64,000 bases of DNA from Perca fluviatilis (Eukaryota > Chordata > Actinopteri > Perciformes > Percidae). Positions 46,001 through 58,100 of this stretch are shown here, piece by piece. How positions within the stretch are numbered: the stretch's first letter is position 1; each line of letters starts with the position of its first letter. Where the stretch lies: the NCBI RefSeq assembly GCF_010015445.1, contig NC_053123.1:5236148-5300147 (forward strand), written 5' to 3'. The notes below the pieces were generated by a model. That model saw only the letters and a program-made list of their open reading frames with translations, searched no databases and was not told the origin of the DNA. Both the position numbers and the translations under genes were made by a program.

Positions 46001-49000
46001 AGCATATGTTTGGAGAGGTAGGACTCATCTCGGCACCTGAAGTCACACAGGCTACACTTGTGAGGCTTCTCACCTATTACAGGGGGGAAAAGAATAAATC
46101 AGGGGATGTCGTGCAAAACGTAGTAGCTCTTTACAGGAGCTACCCAAACAACACACGTGAAAAACTGACAAAACTGATGATACCGATGATAAAACCATTA
46201 GAATATCAAAAACAGATCTGGTTAATTTTTTAAACGGCACTATTAATGTATAAAGCAATGAACAGCCTACTCCCTGGCAATATTCAAAAAAATAGTTTTT
46301 TTAATAGAGATGGGCGACATAATTTCAGGGGGGAGTCCATTTGAAAACATCTTGGTGTCCGTACAACATTCAAAGCTTTTTGTATTTGTATATGTTGGGT
46401 GAAACTGTGGAACGGATTGATGCGCCACAAGCATGACCCAGTTCAAAAAGCAATACAAAAATATGGTTTTCACAAGTTACAGGGAGGAGGAAGGTGTTCT
46501 CACAGATTTATATGTTTATTTACATTATTTATTTTCTATGGTGAATATATTTATACCTACGTAAATATGTGAGTTTTCTTTTTTGTAGTGTGTAAGTATA
46601 TTACAGTACATATGTAGGAAATTGTAAAGAATGTGCTAAAGATATGTGATATAATTATGAAGCCATTCATGATGTTTATTATTATATAGTAGTGGAAAAG
46701 GGGTAGGATTAAATAAACTTCTGCTTCTTCCTATTCCTTTTCCTTTTCGGACATGTTAAATTAATATTGTGTTTTTGTTTTGTTTCTGTTCTTTTAGCTT
46801 TTATTGTATTATTTTTAACATGTTCGAAATAAAGCCTTCATTCATTCAACATTAAAAATCCATTCCCGGGATACATGATAACCTCTGTGGGATTGCAGGG
46901 AGCCAGCTTTCCATTCAGCCCAAGATGATTTGTCCTGGGAGATGGGTCAATCCTAAATGGGATGGATTAGCACATAGGAAGCTGGGTCCAGACTAGTTGT
47001 AATGATAGCCAGACTGATTCTTTTAAGAGGATGGAAGAATGAAGGGGTGCTGTCAATCCAGGAGGGGGGTTGTGAGATGGCTAGAGTGGCAGCGTTTGGA
47101 AAAAATGTCATATTAACGGTTTACCAGGTTGGATGTCTACACTAGAAAATGGGGAAAGTACCTGAACTTTCTGGAAGACTCCTAAGAAGCTTTGTGCTGT
47201 GGATAAACATGTATTATAGGCTCATGGTGTAGTTATGGATACATATATGTTTGGTTTATGGTTTATTGTCTATTTTGTTGAATGGTCTTGAATATTGTAG
47301 TTATTGTGTCTGGGTGGGTGGTGATGATGGGGGGGGGGGGGTTGTCCATGTTGTGAGTTGTATTTTGGAAGAAATATAAAAAATTGTTAATCACAAAAAA
47401 GAAACATTCCCTCCTCACCACTGTGGATCAGCATGTGTCGTTTCAAGCCCCGTTTATGCGAGGTCACGTAGCTGCACTGAGCGCAGCGATGGATCTTCTC
47501 GTTGGCGTGCAAATGTCCAATGTGCTGCTCGAACTCCACAGGGTTAAATGTGACGAAGGAGCAAAAGTCACAGCGGAGCTTGTCGTTCCCCGGGTGACCG
47601 TGCCGCTGGTGCTGGAGGAAGACGCTCTTATTGGAGCAAGAGAAATCACACTGCGAGCAGTGGTAGGCCAGGTGTGACGGATAATGAGCCTCCATGTCCG
47701 TCTCACTCTGGAAGACGGCACCGCAGGCGTGATGACGACACTCTACAGCCCTGACCCCGTGGACATCGGCGGTGTGTCGGAGAAGTTCTTTGCGCGAAGA
47801 ACAGTGGAAAGAACAGGCGTCGTGGAAGCAGGCCGCCGGCTTGCTGTCTGACAGGATGTTGTGCGTCTTCATGTGGGCCTTGAGCGACCTGCTCTGGCGA
47901 AAGCTTTGACCGCAGGTGGGGCAGGGATAGCTGTGACCGTTTACGGCATCTTCTGCCTCATCGGCATGCACGCTGGCAAGGTGGCGGCGGATTGCGTTAC
48001 GCTCCACGGCGGAATATTCACACAGGTGGCAGTGGTGAACCTTTTCCCCTGCCTCGCGGAGTCTGTGTATGCGCAGCTTGCTCTTGCTGGTGAAGTAACG
48101 CTTGCAGGTGGGACACTGGAGGCTCGGGTCAGGGAAATGTAAATGCAGGTGCTCCTGCAGGTGGGAGCGCATCTTGAAGCAGCGCCGACACTTGGGGCAG
48201 GTGTGGGTGCGATAGGTGTCCTCCGATCCCTCTGCAAGGTACTCTGATGGACAAGAACATATGGAATTCCTTTTGAACATAATGACAATGTTTGTCATAA
48301 AAGTAAGCATATTTGACAGTGACACATTTCCGTGCTTGAGCTATGTTACTGGTTACTGATTGCACGGCGTTCAGCGTTCGACAGGTCATGAATGTTTTCC
48401 CAAGATGGCGCCCGCCTGTATACGTTGTGGCAAACCAGGGGAAACGGGTCAGCCAGTCCAGCACAGGGCACGGGTACATAGGCTCAGACTGGGGGAAGTG
48501 ATTGAGGGAGTCTATCTGCCTGTGCAGGTGCTGCAGCCACTTGGCACCTGGCACTGGTCACACCTGCAGCCCATCAGGTAATCAGAGGGAGGTGTTAAGA
48601 GAGCCAGCCCAAGGCTGCAGGGGGGAAGGAGACAGTGAGCAACAAAGGCCCAGAGGAGCAACATGTTGGGAGCTGATGGTCAACGAGGAAATTGGCCAGG
48701 AAAAGACTAACCTCTCCCTCTGCTTAAATCCTCCCAGGACTACACCTTGTAAAGGCTGACCTACCCCAGATGGGAAGAAACCACAGCTGCAGTTTGTACC
48801 CTTACCTTTTTTTTCCCGAGCTGCTTCATTAAAGAACACTTTCTGTTTAAGCCGACTGTCTCTGTTTCCTATGTTCATTGTGAATCTGGCGTTCACGTCC
48901 CCTGGGTTGCCACAACGTGAATGGTACGGTCTTTATAATACATCTTTTTAATAAACTGTCTGTACACTTACAAAGTTCTCAATGCTTCGGTTTACATTGC

Positions 49001-49389
49001 TACCATGGAAGTGTGGTGCTATTTTGAGCCTTGTTAGTGGTATAGAAATAGAGATTTCTTTTTACTTTACCAGTGCCCCGACGACTAGCGTTATAAGCTA
49101 ATTAGCGGGTTGCGCTAAAACTGGTCACATTCGATTAGCATGAAAACAGATCCCAGAGAACGGTCGACTCGGTACACAAGTGTTATTAACCCCTAGTTCA
49201 TTTTACACCGGATTTCTCCTTTAAACAACGATAAATCATACTTTTGTCTTTGTTACACTGTTTTCTCCTCTGGTGTTTCTTTACACAAGTGCAACAATAG
49301 TATTTTAAAGGGGACCTTTACCAACTACATTAAGGATTCCAATATGTTATTTCCATGGCCTAGGAAAGTTCAATCAATATTTGTGAATG

Positions 49390-49478
<89 letters not shown>

Positions 49479-51792
49479 ACATCATTGACACATTATCACC
49501 TTTTAAGTTGATTATGGCAAACCTGTGAGCAAACCATTCCTTATTTACACATCCAGCAGTTCTGCAGCAACATTTGAATTCATTTGGAGTCTGGCTCTTC
49601 AGCTGCTAAATGCTCCACTATGTTCAGCTCGTCGCTTACTGTGTCTGTCTGCTGTTTGGCGCAGAGCAGGTAGTGTACAGTGGCTTTGTCTAGATGTGTG
49701 TTTCGGTACATACATATTTTATGTGTTTACTTTGTTGAGGGATGAGTGAGCAACCTTTGGTGAGTCTTGTATGAGTGAATGTCTTGTTTGTATGAGTTAT
49801 GTGTTACATATTTCTGCACTTACCATTATTATAAAGTAAGTTGTTTTTTGTTGTTGTTTTTTTTCTGTTTGACTGCCGCTGTAAGGTCAATGTCAATTTC
49901 TGTACCAGGACTCGAGGACCCCCTCGAAAACGAGATGGTTCATCTCAAGGGGTTATTCCTCTTCAATAAATAAATGTCAATATAAAACATCTGCCTGCTG
50001 CGGCCGTAACAATTCTATGAGAACGGTGAGAGTGAACCAAACAGTAAAGTTGTGGGTCCGACAGCTAAACAATGAGCTGAAACTCACTATAAAGCTCTGT
50101 AACACCGAGGAAAGCTGCAGATTCAGGTGATAATTCTCTGTAGCTTCATCACTACGAGGGGATGACCCCTTTCACACTGTTTTCACATCGTCATTTAATA
50201 CATTGATAAATGTACCAATTTTAGCTGCTTTACACAGATATGCTATAGCTACTATATGGCCAGAAGCATGTGGACATTTCCCTCTAAATTAATAAAAGTG
50301 GCTTTAGTTGCCACAAACACATCCATTACTAAAAGGTGAATTAGATCGAGCCATGCAATCTCCATTGGCAATTAGTTAATTTAATTTCTGTCCTGCTAAA
50401 GTTTCCCTTGCAACCGTAAGAACACTGCCATTGGACTTTGTGGTCTGGAGCAATCAATCCTGTTTTACTAATTTGCAGCCTGGCGGATCACTGTAACTAT
50501 TCAGGTTTTTGTCACCTCTCTGTGCTTTATTATTTTATATACGTAACTTTGACTACTGAAACTACTCACTATAACATACCAAGCGGATGTTTGGTGTACG
50601 TACCTTTGGATGGCAGTGGTGAAGCATCCACTGCTGAAGGTTTGTCTCTTTCCACTGCCTTTCTCACTCTTTTAATATTGTGCCTTTGTCTCTCTGGCTG
50701 CTCCTCATTCCCGTCTTCAGGTAATGATGATGCATCAGCTGGGCTGGATTTCAGTTTTCTTTTTGGCCTGCCGGACACCTGAGGCTGGTGGGTTCCATTA
50801 GTGCATACAGTTGTGGCTGCAGTCTGGTTCCCTATGAACAGATGTGCCAATATGTTTATGTACGAATCTACTTCTCGGCGACAGAGCAGTAAGCAGCGAG
50901 GGCTGCAGCTAACCATTATTTTCCATTGTCGCTTCTTGTATTAGTTGTTTGGTCTATAAAAAAAATAAAATGTTGATCAGTGTTTTCCAAAGCCCAAGAG
51001 ACATCTTGGCATGTCTCGTTTTGTCCACAACTCAAAGATATTCAGTTTACTGTCAAAGAGGAGAGAAGAAACTAGAAAATATTAATATTTAAGAAACTGG
51101 AATCAGACGTTTTATCATAAAAAAATCACTTAAACCGAATAATTATCAAAATAGTTGGCGATTAATTTAATAGTTATAACTAATCGCTTAATCTTTGCAG
51201 CGTTATATTCAGCTATGGCCAACAAAATCATACCTGTGCTCTTTTTTGAAAACCACGCACAGGTTTCTGCATCTGTATAACATAGCACCAACTACTTGCA
51301 GTGTCTGTTTACCTTGAGCGCGAGGTGGAAGATGGTTGTGCTCCAAGATGTGGACACTCAGGTCTTTTACAGTTTGAGTGACAAACTGACACTGAAAGCA
51401 GCCGAAGGGCATGTGGCCCCGCAAGTGTCTCTCCATCTCCCCCTGTGTGAGGAATGACACTCTGCAGGACTGGAGGGTGCAAGGAATGAGAGTGAGACAG
51501 TGCGTGGACATCAAGTGGGTTTGATATGCCTGACGGTCTGTGCTGCTGAACTGGCAGCCTTGCTCAGGGCAGGGGAATGGGCCTTCACGCTCATGTCCAC
51601 CGTGGAGGATTTTGAAGTGGCTTTTCAGGACACCTGGCTTGGAAAAAACCTCACTGCATTGAGAACACTTGTAGTTCCCCAACTGTTTTTTACTGGATGG
51701 AGTGGTCAGCCTTTCTGAACAGGGGTGTGTCTGTTCAGACAAACTCTGTCCAGATTTTTCACATCCATGAGGTTCTACAGTCTCCATTGTGT
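38062..51792 (-). CDS. znf142: Zinc finger protein 142 (C2H2, multi-finger)
   Basis: A large nuclear C2H2 protein, probably a transcription regulator; the human orthologue is linked to neurodevelopmental disease. Exons in transcription order: 51792-51313 (ATG 51787-51785), 50831-50604, 48243-47419, 46073-45896, 44531-41576, 39042-38937, 38600-38062 (stop TGA). Coding sum 5307 nt = 1768 residues; human ZNF142 is about 1690. All junction phases fit (e.g. ...HSG/EKPHKC, ...DLR/YQCDQC, ...SRLK/LHMRVH, ...KHTG/DKPYAC). Many C2H2 fingers are visible from residue ~45 to ~1700 (YKCSQCSEVF...H...H, YPCPTCGQSF, HSCDMCDKTF, YVCEKCGKAF). The 2956-nt central exon carries a long acidic or Ser-rich finger-poor stretch between finger clusters. 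The C-terminus ends in a poly-Glu run and a Glu-rich tail. Neighbour bcs1l is divergently transcribed, as in mammals. Confidence 0.95.
39690..40018. mobile_element. Tc1/mariner-type element fragment
   Basis: Shares long blocks with the complete copy at 62271-62804, including 'cctttgctttttttgataac', 'ggtgttctctcaatgagctt' and 'gtctacaatgtaaatagtca'-like termini. The left end is missing and the right end runs into a (TA)n tract. It lies in the znf142 intron between 39042 and 41576. Confidence 0.75.
40019..40084. repeat. (TA)n microsatellite at Tc1 end
   Basis: About 32 TA units directly abutting the Tc1-like fragment, probably expanded from its TA target site. Confidence 0.95.
40985..41165 (-). 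repeat. Dispersed repeat, copy B
   Basis: Reverse-complement relative of 2818-3005, shared blocks listed there. Here the sequence continues without interruption into 'gccgaaaagcgacaagtttgc', which in copy A is separated by about 700 bp of LINE sequence. Confidence 0.65.
44626..44822. mobile_element. 197-bp TTAA-flanked foldback MITE
   Basis: Left AGCAACACTATGTAACTTTT, right AATGTTCTCTAGTGTTGCT, with further inverted match (ccctacaggttggaag / cttccaacctgtaggg and 'tgtccattacattacat' / 'atgtaatgtaatggaca'). Flanked by TTAA at 44622-44625 and 44823-44826. It lies in the znf142 intron just upstream of the big exon. piggyBac-like mobilisation is likely. Confidence 0.82.
46230..46850 (+). mobile_element. 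LINE 3' fragment (L2/CR1-like)
   Basis: A broken frame reads YKAMNSLLPGNIQ...FNRD and VKLWNGL, as at the C-terminus of L2/CR1-like reverse transcriptase ORFs. It is followed by a 3' tail with 'ttccttttccttttcggaca' and 'atgttcgaaataaagccttc' ending in attc repeats. It lies in a znf142 intron, opposite to the gene. Confidence 0.6.
46985..47390 (+). mobile_element. L1/Tx1-like LINE 3' fragment
   Basis: The frame at about 47000-47110 reads VMIARLILLRGWKNEGVLSI then GGCEMARVAAFGK, typical of the extreme C-terminus of L1-like ORF2 in fish. The rest is degenerate, with a poly-G run at 47332-47341. It abuts the 3' border of the znf142 exon 47419-48243. Confidence 0.6.
48426..48914. mobile_element. 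Solo LTR with 4-bp TSD
   Basis: Starts TGTGGCAAACCAGGGG and ends CCCCTGGGTTGCCACA (TG...CA with extended inverted termini). It is flanked by acgt on both sides (48422-48425 and 48915-48918) and is 489 bp. No internal retroelement genes are adjacent, so it is a solo LTR left by recombination. It lies in the znf142 intron between 48243 and 50604. The superfamily is not determined. Confidence 0.75.
49391..49476. repeat. (CT)n microsatellite
   Basis: About 43 CT units in a znf142 intron. Confidence 0.95.
49861..49978 (+). mobile_element. LINE 3'-end fragment (L2-like)
   Basis: Contains 'gaggaccccctcgaaaacga' and 'ggttcatctcaaggggttat' followed by an AATAAATAAA end, a recognisable 3' tail of fish L2-type LINEs. 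It is short and 5'-truncated. Confidence 0.6.
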
Positions 51793-52461
51793 CTGGAAAA
51801 AAATAGCACAGCACTTAGTTACAATTTGATAGATTTAAAAATAGCATGAAAAACATTTGTAACTCATGTTTTGTATCAATTTAATATAATTCTGAGTGCA
51901 TGTAATACAATAAACAGTACACACTATTATTCACAGGTGTTAGCTAGTGGGTTGTTATCACCAATTTTAACCAAATCTTTATTTATTTAGCGCCACAGAG
52001 TAAAAACACAACAGTTCTGTGTGGATTGTAAATGCATTGTAACCATATTATATTGGCTTGCAATAATACATAGACTACTCATAACACAATCACCATCAGG
52101 TACAAAATTACATTGTATAGCCAGAGATTAAATTGGGATTCATGCGGAAGATTAATTTGAGTGGTTGGGGATGGTAGGGATGGTTTCCACAAACCACACT
52201 GTTGAGTTTTCATAGGGATTTTTTCTTCAGTAGAAATCCAATGAAAACACTTCATGGTTCACCAAACACTGACATTTACGTAAAAAAAAAACATCTTTGC
52301 ACTGGGGCAACAGTGTCTACAGTAATTTATAGGCTTAGTACAATAAATTGTGTTTTCAATATTAGGGCTACTGTGAATTTCCACTGCATGGCACGACTGT
52401 TAATGTGTCTTTACTAGGTGATTATTTACATGCTTGCAGTACAAACAGAATGTCAACCTAC

Positions 52462-52488
52462 TGCCTGGGTTTCCGCGGCGCATTCTAT
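52462..52488 (-). other. znf142: Candidate 27-nt znf142 5' exon with in-frame upstream ATG
   Basis: On the minus strand a good acceptor (ctgtttttcag) is followed by ATAGAATGCGCCGCGGAAAC... and then a donor-like GTAGGTTG. Joined to the exon starting at 51792, its ATG (52483-52481) reads MRRGNPGNT straight into METVEPHG, in frame. It may instead be the 3' end of a longer 5' exon. This is an inference from splice signals only. Confidence 0.35.
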
Positions 52489-53398
52489 CTGAAAAACAGA
52501 ACATCAACCATTATCAGTTTGTCAACATCCAGCTCGTAAAATCACTGCGCGTTAGGTAGGAGGCTGTATTTAGCTTAGTAGTCAAAGTCTCACTTACTTT
52601 AATGACAATATAACCTGGTATCAATGTGCTAATAACATCGCTGTTAACGTTAGCCCATAGATATATGACGTTAGCCCTTAGCCAACGCTAACGTTAGCTA
52701 GCTTCTTGTGTTTTGGGTCGCACTCGCAAACTGTTCAAGTCTTAGTTCCTGCTAGCAATTAAATTCTCCGTTGCGGTCCGTACAGTCTACAGTAAAATGC
52801 ACGAACTATGTTATCCAACAACATATTTATCTAAGTTATTTGTCATCTTTGCATGCGAGCAAAATTATGCTAAGATAACACTAACAGGGAAGAGGAACGA
52901 ATGTTTGAGGGCAGGCGAACAGTCGGAACGATATTTGTCAAACACAGGAAGTGTAGTAGAGGTCGCTGCATGTTAATATATATGTCAATGATAATAACCA
53001 TAACGCACTATTGCAACACATCCATACATTGCACGCATGAGTATTTTAGTTGGTTGAACAGTGCTGTTTAGAAAGAAACGGTGTACACTGGAACCGATAG
53101 CCTCCAAGACAGCGGCATGAGATGGAGACATTGAAGGCAAGTCAGGTGGATATTAGCTCATTATTTACCCCGTCCGGATGTATCATTAGAAAATAGCATT
53201 AACTGTTATTACATTTTAAGATTCCCTGCTTGGCAGCAAGTCTTCAGCTACTGACACATATCATACTAACATTATATCGGACAGTCTGGACTGTCACACA
53301 GGTCAAATGAGTTTGCACTTTGTCTGTAGGTCTTTGCTCCTGCAAAGTGTTCCAACTATATAGTGTGATTCCACTGGGGGTGTGCAGATACCAGCAAC
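52489..53398. promoter_or_regulatory. Divergent znf142/bcs1l promoter interval
   Basis: znf142 (minus) and bcs1l (plus) are head to head, and their 5' ends must lie within this interval. In mammals the pair shares a bidirectional promoter. No TATA box or strong CpG island stands out; CGs are moderately frequent at 52500-52960 ('actgcgcgtt', 'ttgcggtccgt'). An acceptor (tttgtctgtag, 53328) starts the bcs1l exon that carries the ATG, so the gene has an upstream non-coding exon here. Confidence 0.5.
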
Positions 53399-55127
53399 AT
53401 GCCCCTGTCAGACTTTCTGGACGGCCTGAAGGACAACCCATACTTCGGGGCTGGCTTTGGACTGGTTGGGGTTGGGACAGCGTTGGCCGTGGCCAGGAAA
53501 GGTGCCCAGGTGGGAATGATCTTCTTCCGCAGGAACTACATGATCACTCTGGAAGTTCCCAGCAGGGATAAGAGCTACCACTGGCTGCTGAGCTGGATCA
53601 CCAAACACGCCAAGCACACCCAGCACCTGAGCGTGGAGACCTCCTACCTGGCACATGAGAGTGGACGGGTTCAGACACAGTTTGACTTCCACCCAAGCCC
53701 TGGGAACCACATCATCTGGTCAGTCAATTACTCATTTTAAATCTACTTCAGCATTGTACATAGGGCTGGGTATCGTATACCGGTACTGGTACTGATACCA
53801 ATACCATGACTTCAATACTGGTTCCTAAGCGATATACCAATATACCAATTTTATGAAGAAGAAAAAGAAATTACAACATTGCACAAATCTTTTTTATTTA
53901 TTTTCAGCTCCTACTATGTATATCAGCTCTGGACTCTGTGTAACGTAGAGTTTTTTCCTGCGTGTCTCTATGACGTGTAACGTTAGACAGCCAATGATAA
54001 ACATTATTAGATCTTGGTAGAAGCATGCTGCGTTCTTACTGGCTCTCTGACGCTGATGAAATTTACTCCTTAGGGATTGAAATTTGGTATTGAATGAGGA
54101 GGCATTTTTCAATACTTTTAGAAGCTATTCTGTTGGTGCCTAAAAAGTATTGAATCTGTTAGCCCTACCAATCAAATCAAACTTTATTTCTATAGCACAT
54201 TTCATATAAGTTAATATAACACAATGTGCTTTGTACAAAAGCAGTATAAATAAAACACTTTATACAGAGTTATACAGAGTAAAATATATATGCACACACA
54301 CACACACATAAAAGATCAACATTGAACAGCGACAAACTCAGTTATTCATAAACTTTTGTAGAAGAAAGGTTTTTATCCTTTTTTTAAAAGTGTTCAGTGT
54401 GGAGGCCTTCTCTCGGTTCCACTGGCAGGGTGTTCCATATCTTTGGGGCATAGACACAAAAAGCAGCCTCCCTGCTCTGGAGTTACAGCGAGGGATGGTT
54501 AAAAGACCACTGCCTGTGGATCTGAGGGTTCTTGCTGGTTCATATATAATAAGCATATCTGTAATATACTGAGGTGCAAGGCCATTGAGAGCTTTATATA
54601 CTAGGAGCAGAATCTTAAAATCAATTCTAGCCTTTACTGGGAGCCAGTGTAAAAGTCTAAGGACAGGTGTAATATGTTCAAACTTCTTTGTTCCAGTCAG
54701 AACGCGTGCAGCCGCATTTTGAATTAATTGTACTCGCTGCACAGTTGATTTCGGAACGCCGGTGAAAAGACCGTTACAGTAATCTAATCTACTTGTAATA
54801 AATGCGTGTATCAATTTTTCAGAGTCTTCCTTTGACAGATACACTTAACAAACTGATAACCCCCCATCAGGTTGAAGATGTATGTCCTACAAATACAGAG
54901 ATGATACCTACATGTATTACTCTGCTTGACAAATACTATTCTCTCTGTCTGCAGGTACGGGAGGCGGTGGATCAGGGTGGAGAGGACCAGAGAGAAGCAG
55001 ATGGTGGATCTGCACACTGGAACCCCGTGGGAGTCCGTCACCTTCACTGCTTTAGGCAGAGACAGACAGATTTTCTTTAATATCTTACAAGAAGGTAAAG
55101 GTTTACACAGGTCTGCAGTATATACCT

Positions 55128-55184
<57 letters not shown>

Positions 55185-58100
55185 CACAGAGGCTTGCTAT
55201 ATGAGAGCTGTAATATACTCGACTTATGTTGCATTTACCATTTCAGGCCATTCAGTGCAGTTTTCAATCTTGTTTTGCAGCCAGAGAATTGGCCCTAAAG
55301 CAGGAAGAGGGACGGACAGTGATGTACACAGCCATGGGTGCTGAGTGGAGGCCCTTTGGGTTTCCACGGCGACGCAGACCTCTCAGCTCTGTGGTCCTGG
55401 AGGGGGGCGTGGCCGAAAGGATCGTAGATGATGTGAAGGAGTTCATCGGAAACCCCAAGTGGTACACAGACAGAGGTAGAATGTCTAGCTCAGACTCATT
55501 CATTCAGTGCATATGGAAGTCATGTTTGATTTTCATATTTACCTGTTATTTAATATATTATTTATGATTTTGTATTTTCATGACTTGTTGTGAGGTGTTA
55601 CGCCTGCCTGCAGACTCCATAAAGTCTTTCTTGTTGGTGCATTTACTGACACTTTGACATCTAACATTTGAGCGAGTCTTGTGCAAGTGCAGTTTTCGAC
55701 ATGCACTTGAATGCATCAACTCATCAGAATTTTCAAAGCACTTTCTACTTGTCACAATTACTCAATAGCACACCTTTTTAAAATCAACAACAACATAATA
55801 ATTTAACAGGAAAAATAATCTGCAAGCTGATTTTTCATAAATGTTGGCATGCTTGTAAAATGGTTGCAGCGATGTAACATACGATTTGTAGTTAAAACTA
55901 AAACATGCAAATCAGTGGGAATTTTCCCTAATAGATTTTTTTTTTCTTATTAAAAAAATGTGCTCGGAAATTCAGTTAGTCTGTGTTCCGTACGACCATG
56001 TTGATATTTGTTATTTGTGGATGCAGGCATCCCCTACAGAAGAGGATACCTGTTGTACGGCCCCCCAGGGTGTGGAAAAAGCAGCTTTATGTGAGTGTGC
56101 TTTGGTTTTGAATTCTTACCCTTCCTGTTTAAAATCAGTTTGAAAAACAGGCTGTATGTCAAATACTTGGGTGAATTTGACCTACATCTTTGTGGCTCAT
56201 TATATTCCAGCACGGCACTGGCAGGCGAGCTGGGCTACAGCATCTGTCTGATGAGTCTGAGTGACCGCAGCCTTTCAGATGACCGTCTGAACCACCTCCT
56301 GAGCGTGGCACCGCAGCAAAGCATCATACTGCTGGAGGATGTAGATGCAGCCTTCGTCAGCCGAGACCTGACTCCCACAGAGAGTGAGTAGCAGGGGAGG
56401 ACCAGTGGTTTAAGATTTTGTTAACCTAAAGTAACATCAACCTAAAGAAAAAGTTGAACTTTAAAATTGGGCTGTTACTTGCTTTTACTACAGAGAGGTG
56501 AAGTCCCTCCCCTCCCAGTGGATCATCATGGGACCTTAATTTTGTATATGAAATATGTATGGTAGTGAATGGGGAGAGACAAATCATTTTTTTCATCCAG
56601 TTTGAATTACACATATTAGGAATCAACTGATACTGGTTTTTCATGGCCGATACCTAATTAGAAGTAGTTAATGAAACCGATATTTGGAACCGATATGCAT
56701 TTGCAGTGAAAATCAAAATCTTTAAGTCAAAATTAAGATTTTGGAATGTTACAAACTCTAACACAATACTTAATTAAAATGCTTTAAGCAATTATTTAAT
56801 AGATTAGAAACTTTCAACATACTACCAGTAAAAGATAGTATTGTGGGGGGGGGACATGAAGTCAGACTCAGTGGTGAGTGAAACTGAAGCAGAGGGGACA
56901 GACAGAGCTGTAGCGGAGCCTAAGTAGCACACTTTTTATCGGTTATTGGGCAAATAAAACACAGACACAGATAATCAGCAAACTGCCAAAAAACGGCCCG
57001 CTAATCAGCCAGGGCCGCTAATCGGTCTATCCCTTATACATATGATGTTTGTCCTTTTAACCCTTGTGTTGTCCTTCGGGTCCCAGTGACCCGAAGGACA
57101 ACACAAGGATGATGTACTTCCGTTTACTTTGTTGAGAATTGCTCTCTAAACCCTGTTTCTTGTAAAGTAAGTAAGTAAAGTTTATTTCTAGAACACATTT
57201 AAACACAGTTTAAGCTGACCAAAATGCTGTACAAACAAGAACTAAGGTGCTGTATTAACCCTTGTTTAGAGAGCAATTCTCAACAAAGTAAATGGAAGTA
57301 CATAATCCTTGTGTTGTCCTTCGGGTCACTGGGACCCGAAGGACAACACAAGGGTTAAAAGATCATTTTGCAACTGAATAAAGTCTCAGTTTGTAGGTTT
57401 TTTAGCAGTACCACTTAGTTTAGTTTGAACTGCTCAGTGAACTACATGTCACAATTTACATCACATTGCTCGCTCGCTAGCTAGCTTAGCTCTGTCCCAC
57501 AACACATGTAAAGCTTACCTGTTTTATCCAGCGTCTTTTTATCAGCCGAGAAGCGAAAGAACGAGCAAGACCCGTTTTTTGTGGGAGTAACGTTACATCC
57601 CGGTACCAAACATCGTAGCTTCAGCGAGACGTCGCTAATGGAACTTTGGGGTGTGTAGTCTTTCTTTTTTAAGATTATTTTTTGGGGCATTTTTAGGCCT
57701 TTATTTTCACAGGACAGATGAAGAAATGAAAGGAGAGAGAGAGGGGGAATGACATGCAGCAAAGGGCTGCAGGTCAGAGTCGAACCCGCTACCGCTGCGT
57801 CGAGGAGTAAACCTCTATATGTGCGCCTGCTCTACCAACTGAGCTAACCCGGCCACTTGTGTGTAGTCTTTCTAATTATGTATTTTCATAGTTTAATACT
57901 TCAAACAGTTTTTCGACAGACTTTCTTCACTTACAAAATTATCTTTTAAACTGACAAACATCATATGTGTAATCCATGGCTCAATTCAAACGGGATCAAA
58001 TCATTATTTCACTACCATACATATTTTTCCCAAAGTATGGTCCTGTAATGGTCCACCGGAAGTGGAGGGACTTTGCCTCTCTATATCAATATGATTAGAA

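Larger units (their letters stand above)
56490..58085. mobile_element. Outer inverted-repeat element filling bcs1l intron 5
   Basis: The left arm (about 56490-56616 continuing at 57037-57056) and the right arm (about 57950-58085) are inverted copies. Examples: 'gagaggtgaagtccctcc' against 'ggagggactttgcctctc', 'atatgtatggtagtgaa' against 'ttcactaccatacatat', and 'tatgatgtttgtc' against 'gacaaacatcata'. The arms are separated by three later insertions described at 56617-57036, 57061-57354 and 57666-57858. The true ends and TSD are not resolved. Confidence 0.75.

Noticed and set aside
47941..48554. Alternative-frame ORFs of 115-141 codons over znf142 exon 3
   Set aside because: Out of frame with the zinc fingers, crossing splice sites and the solo LTR.
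54811..55182. 123-codon minus frame with a Cys-Val run
   Set aside because: Translated (CA)n tract overlapping bcs1l exon 2 antisense.
57666..57858. Possible tRNA gene on the minus strand
   Set aside because: A and B boxes are present, but the body, A-rich tail and 15-bp target duplication identify a tRNA-derived SINE.
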